NCBI GenBank assembly: GCA_948788915.1
Contig: CAQFOZ010000028.1
Coordinates: 1-30,545, forward strand
Reading direction: 5' to 3'
Length of the DNA stretch: 30,545 bases
DNA from: an uncultured Muribaculaceae bacterium
GTDB lineage: Bacteria > Bacteroidota > Bacteroidia > Bacteroidales > Muribaculaceae
Positions 24,318 through 30,545 of the stretch are shown piece by piece. Below the pieces are notes generated by a model. The model was not told where the DNA came from, did not search any database, and saw only the letters and a program-made list of their open reading frames with translations. The number at the start of each line of letters is the position of its first letter. Within the stretch, counting starts at the first letter, position 1. The translations under genes and the position numbers were made by a program.

Positions 24318-25820
24318 ATGAAAATTACAAAGCTTTTTGTTACGACAGTGGCGTTTGTTACCACTGTCGTTTCTGTAAATGGAACATTTATTGGCCGGGA
24401 TGATGAAGTAGATTCCATAGTGTGTGAATATAGAAAAGCCATATTGGAATTAGAGTTGTATAAAAAGAAAGCTACAAAAGTATTCGATGACTACCGTGTG
24501 AAAGTTAATGAAGATTTTGCAGAAGCATTAAAGGAAGCGTGGGAAATATTCCCGACAAAAAGAACTCGTCCGATTCGCATATCTCCCCTTGAACCTGTAA
24601 TTATTGATAATGTGAAAGATTCGACAGTCTATAAAACTTCGGCTTCTGGTTCTGGGAATGATTCGATGCTTCTTGATAAAAGTGGAGAATCTACTTTTGC
24701 TGAAGACGTATATTTACATGATGATAAGGAAAACACTTATGAATTGTTTTTTTATGGCACACCTGTTAGTGTTTCTAAATGTTTCAAATTGTCGTATAGT
24801 TTAAAACAAAACGATCCGGTAAATGTAGGAGAGTTCTGGAAAAGCCTGGGTGACAACGGATATCTATTGTCGATTGTTGACGAGTGCCAGAATCTTAAGA
24901 AGATACTTAATGTCGGAGACTGGGGATATTACCGGCTTGTCTCTATGGTTGCCGATAAAATATCCGGAAATGTGGATTCTGATACATCCCGCGTAATTAG
25001 CATGTTTATTCTGGCAAATTCCGGATATGTGATACGTATAGGGCAAGCGGATGGAAGATTGCAATTGTTGTTGCCTGTAGCAAATGATATACCAAATTGG
25101 TCATATGTGGAAATCAATGGATTAAGATATTATGTTGTGAATTCCAGAATGCTAAAGAAGGACCTGCGGGTATTTAGACAGGACTTCCCGGGGAATAGAA
25201 TATTAACTCTAAATTTCAAATGTCTTCCTTGTCTCAATGGCTCGGAATGCAGTTCGAAAATTGAATTAAAGGGTCAGCTCACTAGCATGTTGACTTTAGA
25301 GGTAAATAAGAATATTATAAATTATCTTAATGATATTCCAGTAGTAAATGATTTGGATATGTATGCGGAATATGGTTTAAGTGATGGATTAAAAGCTCAA
25401 CTTTATCCGGCTTTGCGATTATTAATATCAGGAAAAGATGATCGTGTGGCTACGAATATGCTTTTGGAATTTGTGCAAAGGTCATTTAAATATAAATCAG
25501 ATAATGAGCAATTCGGATATGAGCGTCCGCTGTTTGCTGATGAGTCTTTCTTCTACCCCTATAATGATTGTGAGGATCGGTCAATCCTGTTTGCGGTATT
25601 GGTGAAAGATCTTCTGCATCATGAAGTGGTTCTTCTTGATTATCCGAATCATGTAGCGACAGCAGTATGTCTGCCTGTGTCTGAAACCGATTCTGGCGAT
25701 AAGATATGGTATTCGGACAAAGAATACATAATATGTGATCCTACATATATAGGTTCTGTGTCCGGACAATGTATGCCCGAGTATAAAAATGTGTCACCGA
25801 CTGTAATAAGAATTCAATAG
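24318..25820 (+). CDS. Secreted transglutaminase-like cysteine enzyme
   Basis: A 500-aa protein with a Sec signal (MKITKLFVTTVAFVTTVVS, cleavage near VNG). Residues 25-330 have no domain I recognise: an early coiled-coil-like helix (residues ~30-75) and strand-rich parts. The C-terminal ~130 residues look like a transglutaminase-like/papain-fold domain with the ordered triad C418 (YNDCEDRS), H445 (DYPNHVATAV) and D474 (IICDPTYIG). The DCED core recalls LapG-type bacterial transglutaminase-like proteases that clip surface adhesins, but the match is short and the subgroup is uncertain. It could cleave or cross-link the neighbouring surface lipoproteins; that is inference. It is the last gene of the cassette, ending 8 nt before the tonB stop on the other strand. 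Confidence 0.75.
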   Translation: MKITKLFVTTVAFVTTVVSVNGTFIGRDDEVDSIVCEYRKAILELELYKKKATKVFDDYRVKVNEDFAEALKEAWEIFPTKRTRPIRISPLEPVIIDNVKDSTVYKTSASGSGNDSMLLDKSGESTFAEDVYLHDDKENTYELFFYGTPVSVSKCFKLSYSLKQNDPVNVGEFWKSLGDNGYLLSIVDECQNLKKILNVGDWGYYRLVSMVADKISGNVDSDTSRVISMFILANSGYVIRIGQADGRLQLLLPVANDIPNWSYVEINGLRYYVVNSRMLKKDLRVFRQDFPGNRILTLNFKCLPCLNGSECSSKIELKGQLTSMLTLEVNKNIINYLNDIPVVNDLDMYAEYGLSDGLKAQLYPALRLLISGKDDRVATNMLLEFVQRSFKYKSDNEQFGYERPLFADESFFYPYNDCEDRSILFAVLVKDLLHHEVVLLDYPNHVATAVCLPVSETDSGDKIWYSDKEYIICDPTYIGSVSGQCMPEYKNVSPTVIRIQ

Positions 25821-25828
25821 AAAGATAG

Positions 25829-26575
25829 CTAACGCGGAGTAATCGTAAAGGTAAGGGTGCCACGAGTTTCGCCGGCACCTTTTTTTTCGGACCAGCGGGC
25901 CTGGCGTGCGGCACGTTCGCATGCAGAACGGATCGAGGCGGAGGCGGCGCCGGAGGCGGAGGCGGAAATTACTTTGCCGTCAGCATCTATAACAACCGAT
26001 ACTTTCACTGTCGTCTTGTGACGCAATGTCACATCGGGTTTGGGACAACCTTTGAATGTTCTGCCGGAGGCATTCCCGACAATCCCGATTCCCGTGTCGC
26101 CGGCTCCATCGGAGCCCGCGCTGCCCTGCGGATTGCCGTTACGTCCTACAAATCCTTTTGCCATCGCTGATGTGACGCGTTGTCGCTCCTCTTCCGTGGC
26201 GGAAGGCTCTGTTGTCTTGACCGGACTTTCCTTTTTAGTGGAGACAAGCTTTGAGACAGGAGGAGCTGGTTTCGTGTTTTTACCGGGCTCTACAATTTTA
26301 TTATTGTCTTTGGGAGCCGGTTCTGGTTCGCCCTGAAACGCTTTGGCCGGGGCATCATTGTTTACCGCGTTTTCTTCTCCAAGATCTTTGAGGATTTCCG
26401 GTTCAAGAAATGTCTCCTCTTCAGCCATCAGCTCCGGGGTGGAGTCTTTTGCCGGTTCCATGGGAGCATTGTACGATATGCCGGAGAAAAGAAGGAACAG
26501 CAGAAGTAACAGCATTACAAAAAATGTAATGGCTGCGGCTATTGCGGAATCTTTTTTGTTCTGCGGGTTGCTCAT
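25829..26575 (-). CDS. tonB: Energy transducer TonB
   Basis: A 248-aa TonB-family protein that passes proton-motive-force energy from ExbB/ExbD to outer-membrane TonB-dependent (SusC-type) transporters. One inner-membrane helix (residues ~12-32, AAAITFFVMLLLLLFLLF) is followed by an acidic and Pro/Lys-rich periplasmic spacer (KNTKPAPPVSKL) and a C-terminal TonB domain (VKVSVVIDADGKVISASAS, then ACERAARQARW, ending TLTFTITPR). The usual YP motif region appears as CPKPDVTL. It is the last gene of exbB-exbD-tonB on the minus strand, separated from exbD by 2 nt. Its 3' end is convergent with the cassette and is the source of the 22-bp duplicated sequence. Confidence 0.9.
   Translation of the reverse strand: MSNPQNKKDSAIAAAITFFVMLLLLLFLLFSGISYNAPMEPAKDSTPELMAEEETFLEPEILKDLGEENAVNNDAPAKAFQGEPEPAPKDNNKIVEPGKNTKPAPPVSKLVSTKKESPVKTTEPSATEEERQRVTSAMAKGFVGRNGNPQGSAGSDGAGDTGIGIVGNASGRTFKGCPKPDVTLRHKTTVKVSVVIDADGKVISASASGAASASIRSACERAARQARWSEKKGAGETRGTLTFTITPR
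25830..25851 (-). repeat. Right copy of 22-bp direct repeat (genuine tonB 3' end)
   Basis: Identical over 22 bases to 19615-19636. Here it is the functional C-terminal coding end of tonB (FTITPR plus part of the stop codon). Together the two copies bracket about 6.2 kb containing the five-gene cassette. Confidence 0.9.
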
Positions 26576-26577
26576 GG

Positions 26578-27033
26578 CTATAATGGCTGGGTGGTTGTGT
26601 CCGGTGACTTGGCATGGGTGGCAAGTACCATCTTTATTTTATTTTTAGCAGCCATGTCAAGAATATTCACCACATGTCCGTAATTTACCACGCTGTCTGC
26701 GTAGAGGGCAACAGCGCGAGTCGAATCCGAAGCCTGAATCTTTGCAAGGCGTGCTGAAAGATCAGAGAGTTCAACTTCCACCGGTGCTGAAAGCAGATGT
26801 GTGGAATCATTGCGGTCTTCAACGATATATATCTTCTCGTCTGCATCCACATAGACCTCTGTTACCGGTTTAAGGGATGTCTGTTCGCTACTTTCGGGGA
26901 GATTGACATCTATGGCCGCCGGAAAGATTATTGTAGATGTCACCATGAAGAAGATGAGCAGAAGAAAGATAACATCTGTCATCGAAGACATGGAGAATGT
27001 CTCAAGTGATTGAAAATTTTTTTTCAGTGCCAT
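26578..27033 (-). CDS. exbD: ExbD/TolR biopolymer transport protein
   Basis: A 151-aa ExbD. A short cytoplasmic start (MALKKNFQSLETFSMSS) leads to one transmembrane helix with the conserved proton-binding aspartate D20 (SSMTDVIFLLLIFFMVTST), then a periplasmic domain with the VNLPESSE motif and a C-terminal VVNILDMAAKNKIKMVLAT segment. It forms the inner-membrane proton channel with ExbB and drives TonB. The 2-nt gap to tonB and 5-nt gap to exbB show one operon with coupled translation. ExbD rather than TolR is chosen because of the adjacent TonB and absence of TolA/TolB/Pal. Confidence 0.92.
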   Translation of the reverse strand: MALKKNFQSLETFSMSSMTDVIFLLLIFFMVTSTIIFPAAIDVNLPESSEQTSLKPVTEVYVDADEKIYIVEDRNDSTHLLSAPVEVELSDLSARLAKIQASDSTRAVALYADSVVNYGHVVNILDMAAKNKIKMVLATHAKSPDTTTQPL

Positions 27034-27038
27034 ACGGA

Positions 27039-27668
27039 TCAGACTGGTTCGTTAAGAAGATCCATGAATTCCATAGTTTTTGTCTCAAGAGAATTCATTA
27101 CTCTGTTCACGCGGGCTACAAGGTAGTTGTATGCGAAGAGAGCGATGATGCCAACCACAAGGCCGGCTACTGTTGTGACAAGTGCCTGGTATATACCGCT
27201 GGAAAGCACGGTTATGTTTGCAGAGGTCCCTGCGCTTGCCAGAGAGAAAAACGCCTGTATCATGCCGACAACGGTGCCAAGGAAACCAAGCATTGGGGCA
27301 CCGGCAGCTGTAGTGGAAAGAATAGGAAAGCCCTTTCCAAGGTTGGCAACTTCAATATTTCCGGTGTTCTCGATGGCAACAAGCACATCGTTCATGGGTC
27401 TGCCTATCCGTGACAAGCCTTTCTGTATGAGTCTGGAATAGGGAGTGTCGGTGCGTTTGCATAAATTGAATGCCGATTGTATGTCCCCCTCATGGACATA
27501 GTCGCGGATGCGGTCCATAAAGGTTTTGTCTTCTTTGCAAGCGCGATTTATAGCCAGAATGCGCTCGGTGAAGACATAGACAGTTAGTATCAGGAGTAAT
27601 GCGAGGGGGATCATTATATATCCGCCATCCATAATCAGAGACCAGAAAGAAAGGGTTTGTTGGGTCAT
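27039..27668 (-). CDS. exbB: ExbB/MotA/TolQ proton channel protein
   Basis: A 209-aa MotA/TolQ/ExbB family protein. Three membrane segments are visible: residues ~15-33 (GGYIMIPLALLLILTVYVF), ~115-140 (TTAAGAPMLGFLGTVVGMIQ) and ~155-180 (IYQALVTTVAGLVVGIIALF). The conserved GFLGTVVGM and TTVAGLVVGI motifs line the channel with the ExbD aspartate. It is the first gene of exbB-exbD-tonB, 62 nt downstream of pdxJ on the same strand, so the four may share transcription. No separate -7 box was found on the minus strand in the gap. Confidence 0.92.
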   Translation of the reverse strand: MTQQTLSFWSLIMDGGYIMIPLALLLILTVYVFTERILAINRACKEDKTFMDRIRDYVHEGDIQSAFNLCKRTDTPYSRLIQKGLSRIGRPMNDVLVAIENTGNIEVANLGKGFPILSTTAAGAPMLGFLGTVVGMIQAFFSLASAGTSANITVLSSGIYQALVTTVAGLVVGIIALFAYNYLVARVNRVMNSLETKTMEFMDLLNEPV

Positions 27669-27730
27669 GAGCTGTTATATTATCTTTGTTAATTATATTT
27701 TATTACTAAAGTAGAAAAATTACCTGCGTC

Positions 27731-28444
27731 TCAGCAAAGGCATTCCAGATATTTTCGGATTGTCTTTTCAATCCCGAGATACAAGGCGTCTGAGATAAGT
27801 GCGTGGCCTATGCTCACTTCGTCAAGCAAGGGCATCTGTTTGTGAAAATATTCAAGATTCTGTAGATTGAGATCGTGACCGGCATTAAGACCAATGCCAC
27901 ATTTTTTTGCCTCTCTTGCCGCTTCAACGAATGGGGTGACAGCAGTCTCAGGGTTCTGCGGGAACATGTCGGCATAGGGCTTTGTGTACAGCTCTACACG
28001 GTCCGTGCCGATATTGGCCGCCGCACGTACCTGCAACGGGTCTGCGTCAACAAACAGAGAGACACGTATGCCTGCCAGACGGAGACGTTGAATGATATTT
28101 GAAAGAAATTCCGCGTTTCCGGATACATCCCAGCCTGCGTTGGACGTAAGCTGATCCGGAGAATCTGGAACAAGAGTGACTTGTGTCGGTTTTGTGCTGA
28201 TCACAAGTTTCATAAAATCCTCGGAAGGATATCCCTCAATGTTATATTCGGTTGTGATGATATCTTTCAGAAGCATTACATCCTTATGGGTGATGTGCCG
28301 TTCATCGGGGCGAGGGTGGACTGTTATGCCCTGGGCTCCGAATGCTTCACAGTCGGCAGCGAATTTCTCCACATCCGGATTGTTTTCACCGCGTGCGTTA
28401 CGCAGAGTGGCTACCTTGTTTATATTAACGCTTAAACGTGTCAT
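27731..28444 (-). CDS. pdxJ: Pyridoxine 5'-phosphate synthase
   Basis: A 237-aa PdxJ that condenses 1-deoxy-D-xylulose 5-phosphate with 3-amino-2-oxopropyl phosphate to pyridoxine 5'-phosphate, the last step of the DXP-dependent vitamin B6 route. The start MTRLSVNINKVATLRNARG is diagnostic. Active-site residues are visible in ITVHPRPDERHI (H43, R45, H50), the glutamate of NIEGYPS, and the late GLNAGHDLNLQNL histidine. Length matches the family. It is the first gene of a minus-strand group with exbB, exbD and tonB, and is divergent from the CBS/nadK operon; its promoter was not identified. Confidence 0.94.
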   Translation of the reverse strand: MTRLSVNINKVATLRNARGENNPDVEKFAADCEAFGAQGITVHPRPDERHITHKDVMLLKDIITTEYNIEGYPSEDFMKLVISTKPTQVTLVPDSPDQLTSNAGWDVSGNAEFLSNIIQRLRLAGIRVSLFVDADPLQVRAAANIGTDRVELYTKPYADMFPQNPETAVTPFVEAAREAKKCGIGLNAGHDLNLQNLEYFHKQMPLLDEVSIGHALISDALYLGIEKTIRKYLECLC

Positions 28445-28490
28445 CAGTCAGATTTTATTCTTTGGCATATTATTTGTTACTTTTTATTTG

Positions 28491-28498
28491 TAACTTTG
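28491..28498 (+). promoter_or_regulatory. Candidate -7 box for the CBS/nadK operon or an RNA gene
   Basis: TAACTTTG fits TAnnTTTG and is followed by GCG, as is common. A TTTG lies at 28473-28476, but its 14-nt spacing is shorter than usual. It would place the start of transcription near 28505, about 55 nt before the stem-loop element. Confidence 0.5.
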
Positions 28499-28561
28499 CG
28501 AAAAGAGCAAAGTTTTCAAATAAGTATGACTCGTAAATTAGTTAATGCATATTTTTGTGTA

Positions 28562-28640
28562 TTTCCGAGGGATTTATGAGAGCTCAGGAAGGAGCAATGC
28601 GGGCATTGTGACTGAGTGAACTCGCTTAAATCACCGGAAA
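28562..28640 (+). ncRNA. 79-nt nested stem-loop: candidate leader RNA, sRNA or REP-like element
   Basis: Five nested helices fold this segment: TTTCCG/CGGAAA (28562-28567 with 28635-28640), GATTTA/TAAATC (28571-28576 with 28627-28632), TGAG/CTCG (28577-28580 with 28621-28624), CTCAG/CTGAG (28583-28587 with 28612-28616) and CAATGC/GCATTG (28595-28600 with 28603-28608), with an asymmetric GAAGGAG/TGA internal loop. It lies 135 nt before the CBS gene and downstream of a -7 box. The palindromic form also fits a REP-type or MITE-like element. No known RNA family was recognised. Confidence 0.4.
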
Positions 28641-28775
28641 GACACTAAAAGATGCGTTGACTAATCAATACATTAAATAATTTCGATGTCATACTTTAGA
28701 TAACAAAACAGATTGAGCTTTGTTAAAATAATATAACCTGATTACAAAATTAGGAAAAATTTTTGATTAAACAGG

Positions 28776-29282
28776 ATGAAAACAGCAAAAGAGATAATGA
28801 CAACGGCAGATGCCGTGCAGATAAAGGAGGCTTCCCGTGAGATAGATGGAGGCATGCCTTTGGTGGATGTCTTGCCTCTGTTGCTGGACTCTCCGGATGG
28901 ACGCCTCGGAGTCAGGGACGGAGGACGGCATATTGGCGAGATAGATGGCTTGTCGATGCTGCGCGGATTGGGAAGTCTGATCAGTCCCAGAGATGACAGC
29001 AGTGTGGTGACATTATTGTGCAGCCCCGGGGATTACAGTGCATCAAGGATAGCTATGGCTGTGGAGGATACTGACACCCATCTTGTGGATTTGTGGACAT
29101 CGCCGGCTGAAAGCGGTATGGTGGAAGTGAATCTGCGTGTGAGACGCGATGATCCGAGTGCGGTCGTGCACAGTCTGGAAAGATATGGTTATGAAGTAGC
29201 TTCTGCATGCGGCAGAAGTTATCGGGATGCTGAAACTACAGCGTTGCGCATTCTTGAGCTAAACACACTTTTAAGTGTATGA
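28776..29282 (+). CDS. Reduced CBS/ACT-like domain protein
   Basis: A 168-aa cytoplasmic protein. Residues ~17-65 resemble one CBS motif in degenerate form (MPLVDVLPLLLDSPDGRLGV, then GEIDGLSMLRGLGS). Residues ~98-150 look like a small ACT-type domain (VDLWTSPAESGMVEVNLRV, then SLERYGYEVAS). Bacteroidota genomes commonly carry an AcuB-like CBS-CBS-ACT protein of about 215-220 residues just before nadK; this one appears shortened, with a single recognisable CBS half. Such domains bind adenine nucleotides or amino acids, so a link to NAD(P) or energy sensing is possible but not shown. It lies 19 nt upstream of nadK and is likely cotranscribed. Confidence 0.65.
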   Translation: MKTAKEIMTTADAVQIKEASREIDGGMPLVDVLPLLLDSPDGRLGVRDGGRHIGEIDGLSMLRGLGSLISPRDDSSVVTLLCSPGDYSASRIAMAVEDTDTHLVDLWTSPAESGMVEVNLRVRRDDPSAVVHSLERYGYEVASACGRSYRDAETTALRILELNTLLSV

Positions 29283-29301
29283 CAAAAATGTCCTAGCCGT
29301 A

Positions 29302-30168
29302 ATGAACAGGATCGCGATATATGGCAACAGACACCAGGATGAATATCTTGATGAATTGCAATGTTTTTTTCAGAAGCTTGATTCCAGAGGATGCGAAGTC
29401 TGGATAAAAGATCATTTTTTTACATATCTTAAAAGCCGCAATCTACAGTTTTCAGATAATGTCCGAATCATAACTGATATACCTGAAGAGGTGGAATGTG
29501 TGATAAGCATAGGTGGTGATGGAACATTTTTGCGGGCCGCTGAATGGGTAGGAAACAGGGGTGTGCCGATATTGGGCATTAATACGGGACATCTGGGCTT
29601 TCTTGCGAGCTATTCATTAGGAGAAGTTGATGAACTTGTAGATGTGATTATTAATGATCTGGGAAAGCGTGAAAGTCGTATTCTTCTTACGGTGAAGTGC
29701 GATGCGATGCCCGAAGGCTTTCTGCCTTATGCCCTTAATGAAGTCGTTGTCCAGAGAGGGGAAAACGCTTCAATGGTGTGTGTGCATGCCGAAATTGACG
29801 GGCATTTTCTTGCCGATTATCTTGCCGATGGACTTGTGGTGTCTACTCCTACTGGCAGTACTGCATACAATCTTTCCATCGGAGGCCCGATTCTGCAGCC
29901 TACGCTACAGTGTTTTGTAATAAGCCCTATAGCTCCCCACTCGCTGACAATGCGGCCTCTGGTTGTTTCATCCGAGTCGTCATTGAAATTCCGGCCCGAA
30001 TCACGAGGTAAAACAATTCGCGTGAGTCTTGACGGGCGTGACTTTGCCGTAGACAGTGGAGCACATGATGTGATAGTGACAAAAGCTCCCTATTCAATTA
30101 CTGTGTTACGTCGCCCGTCTTCCAATTTCTCAGAACTTTTACGCAATAAATTATTCTGGGGCAAGTAG
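29302..30168 (+). CDS. nadK: NAD kinase
   Basis: A 288-aa NAD kinase that phosphorylates NAD to NADP with ATP or polyphosphate. The GGDGTFL motif (residues 71-77, catalytic D73), NTGHLGFLA (94-102), the conserved TPTGSTAYNLSIGGP and the C-terminal VSLDGRD segment are all present. Length matches the family. An in-frame start at 29275 would overlap the previous gene; I choose ATG 29302 because MNRIAIYGNR is the typical first strand. It is the second gene of the CBS/nadK operon and ends before a strong terminator. Confidence 0.95.
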   Translation: MNRIAIYGNRHQDEYLDELQCFFQKLDSRGCEVWIKDHFFTYLKSRNLQFSDNVRIITDIPEEVECVISIGGDGTFLRAAEWVGNRGVPILGINTGHLGFLASYSLGEVDELVDVIINDLGKRESRILLTVKCDAMPEGFLPYALNEVVVQRGENASMVCVHAEIDGHFLADYLADGLVVSTPTGSTAYNLSIGGPILQPTLQCFVISPIAPHSLTMRPLVVSSESSLKFRPESRGKTIRVSLDGRDFAVDSGAHDVIVTKAPYSITVLRRPSSNFSELLRNKLFWGK

Positions 30169-30193
30169 AACAGAATTTATAACTAAATAAAAT

Positions 30194-30225
30194 CAGGCTC
30201 CAATCTTGTTGAAGATTGAAGCCTG
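30194..30225. terminator. Bidirectional terminator between nadK and secG
   Basis: A 14-position stem (30194-30207 with 30212-30225; one C-A mismatch) with a GTTG loop lies between convergent genes. The plus strand continues TAATATTTTT and the minus strand TGATTTTATT, so it can stop both nadK and secG transcripts. Confidence 0.88.
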
Positions 30226-30248
30226 TAATATTTTTAGCGTGCCGGATA

Positions 30249-30545
30249 TTATTTACCGCCTGCGGGCAACTGGTTTACAGGAGCCGGGGCTGCGGAGTTG
30301 GGAGCCGGAGCTGCATTCTGGATGCTTGACACGTTTGTCGGAGTTTTTACTGAGAAAGATGCGCAAATGCTTAGGAGGCATATGAAGATTGCCAAAGTCC
30401 ATGTAGCTTTCTCGATAAAGTCTGTGGTTTTGCGATAACCTAAGTATTGGTTCCCGCTTGAATAGTCGGAAGCAAGGCCTCCACCTTTGGTTTTCTGAAT
30501 GAGCACTGCACCGATAAGAAGCAAAGATGCAATTACGATAAGAAT
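30249..30545 (-). CDS. secG: Preprotein translocase subunit SecG (N-terminus cut by window edge)
   Basis: The visible 98 codons are open to the last base of the window; the start codon lies outside. The sequence runs ILIVIASLLLIGAVLIQKTK and then GGGLASDYSSGNQYLGYRKT, the diagnostic SecG N-terminal helix and glycine-rich loop, followed by a second membrane helix (ATWTLAIFICLLSICASF) and a low-complexity Ala/Pro tail (APAPNSAAPAPVNQLPAGGK). SecG binds SecYE in the inner membrane and aids protein export. Probably only a few residues are missing. A TTG at 30524 would give a shorter frame but would cut the first helix. Confidence 0.9.
   Translation of the reverse strand: MLIVIASLLLIGAVLIQKTKGGGLASDYSSGNQYLGYRKTTDFIEKATWTLAIFICLLSICASFSVKTPTNVSSIQNAAPAPNSAAPAPVNQLPAGGK

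Larger units (their letters stand above)
28445..28775. other. 331-nt divergent intergenic region
   Basis: This region separates pdxJ from the CBS/nadK operon. It holds a plus-strand -7 box (28491-28498), the 79-nt nested stem-loop (28562-28640) and an A/T-rich stretch up to the start at 28776 with no further structure I can see. No protein-coding frame is convincing. Confidence 0.6.

Noticed and set aside
26997..27441. Plus-strand open frames opposite exbB and exbD
   Set aside because: These are antisense shadows of clearly recognised genes with diagnostic motifs.
27681..27688. Plus-strand TATCTTTG between exbB and pdxJ
   Set aside because: Both flanking genes are on the minus strand; an antisense transcript is possible but there is nothing else to support it.
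28577..28612. SRP (4.5S) RNA suggested by CAGGAAGGAGCA
   Set aside because: The GGAA tetraloop helix and the symmetric loop of SRP helix 8 cannot be formed; the segment folds instead into a different nested stem.
1..30545. CRISPR array, tRNA, rRNA or integrase/transposase gene
   Set aside because: No regularly spaced repeats, no cloverleaf or rRNA sequence, and no recombinase or transposase motif was found on either strand.

Overview
The window looks like a chromosomal segment of a Bacteroidales bacterium. The evidence is Bacteroidota-type promoters (TAnnTTTG -7 boxes, sometimes with TTG about 20 nt upstream), almost no Shine-Dalgarno sequences, and Bacteroidota-typical families: TMEM260-like DUF2723, DUF4271, DUF5683, BACON/FN3 lipoproteins, a BspA-type leucine-rich repeat protein with a T9SS-like tail, and a PdxJ/ExbB/ExbD/TonB cluster beside NAD kinase. 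A gut Muribaculaceae-like lineage is my guess; the family level is inference.

Layout. 1-10.7 kb (+): a run of co-directional genes for a giant TMEM260-like O-mannosyltransferase candidate, a NodB-type polysaccharide deacetylase, an NAD-dependent epimerase, a DUF4271 membrane protein, uroporphyrinogen-III synthase, and a 991-aa protein joining receiver domains to a PEP-synthase-type ATP-grasp domain. 10.8-12.3 kb (-): an acetate/succinate CoA-transferase. 12.4-13.8 kb (+): miaB. 13.8-17.9 kb (-): a secreted BspA-like LRR protein and an outer-membrane beta-barrel protein with an Asp/Tyr-rich loop. 18.3-19.6 kb (+): a stand-alone TARG1-like macro domain and a SIMPL-domain protein. 20.1-25.8 kb (+): a five-gene envelope cassette. 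25.8-28.4 kb (-): tonB, exbD, exbB, pdxJ. 28.8-30.2 kb (+): a reduced CBS/ACT protein and nadK. The right edge cuts secG.

The most interesting region is 19.6-25.85 kb. An exact 22-bp direct repeat flanks the five-gene cassette. The right copy is the genuine 3' end of tonB, including its stop codon. The left copy lies 9 nt after the SIMPL gene and still encodes the antisense TonB terminus FTITPR-stop. The simplest reading is that SIMPL and tonB were once convergent neighbours and that a roughly 6.2-kb cassette inserted between them, duplicating the tonB end. No integrase lies inside. The cassette encodes two lipoproteins sharing a carboxypeptidase-regulatory domain (the longer also with BACON and five FN3-like repeats), a small secreted protein, a DUF5683 membrane protein and a secreted transglutaminase-like enzyme with a visible Cys-His-Asp triad. 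I propose a surface adhesin/processing module; this function is inference.

Other points of note are a 79-nt nested stem-loop upstream of the nadK operon, a macro domain lacking both TARG1 catalytic residues, and a perfect 69-bp tandem duplication in the LRR gene.
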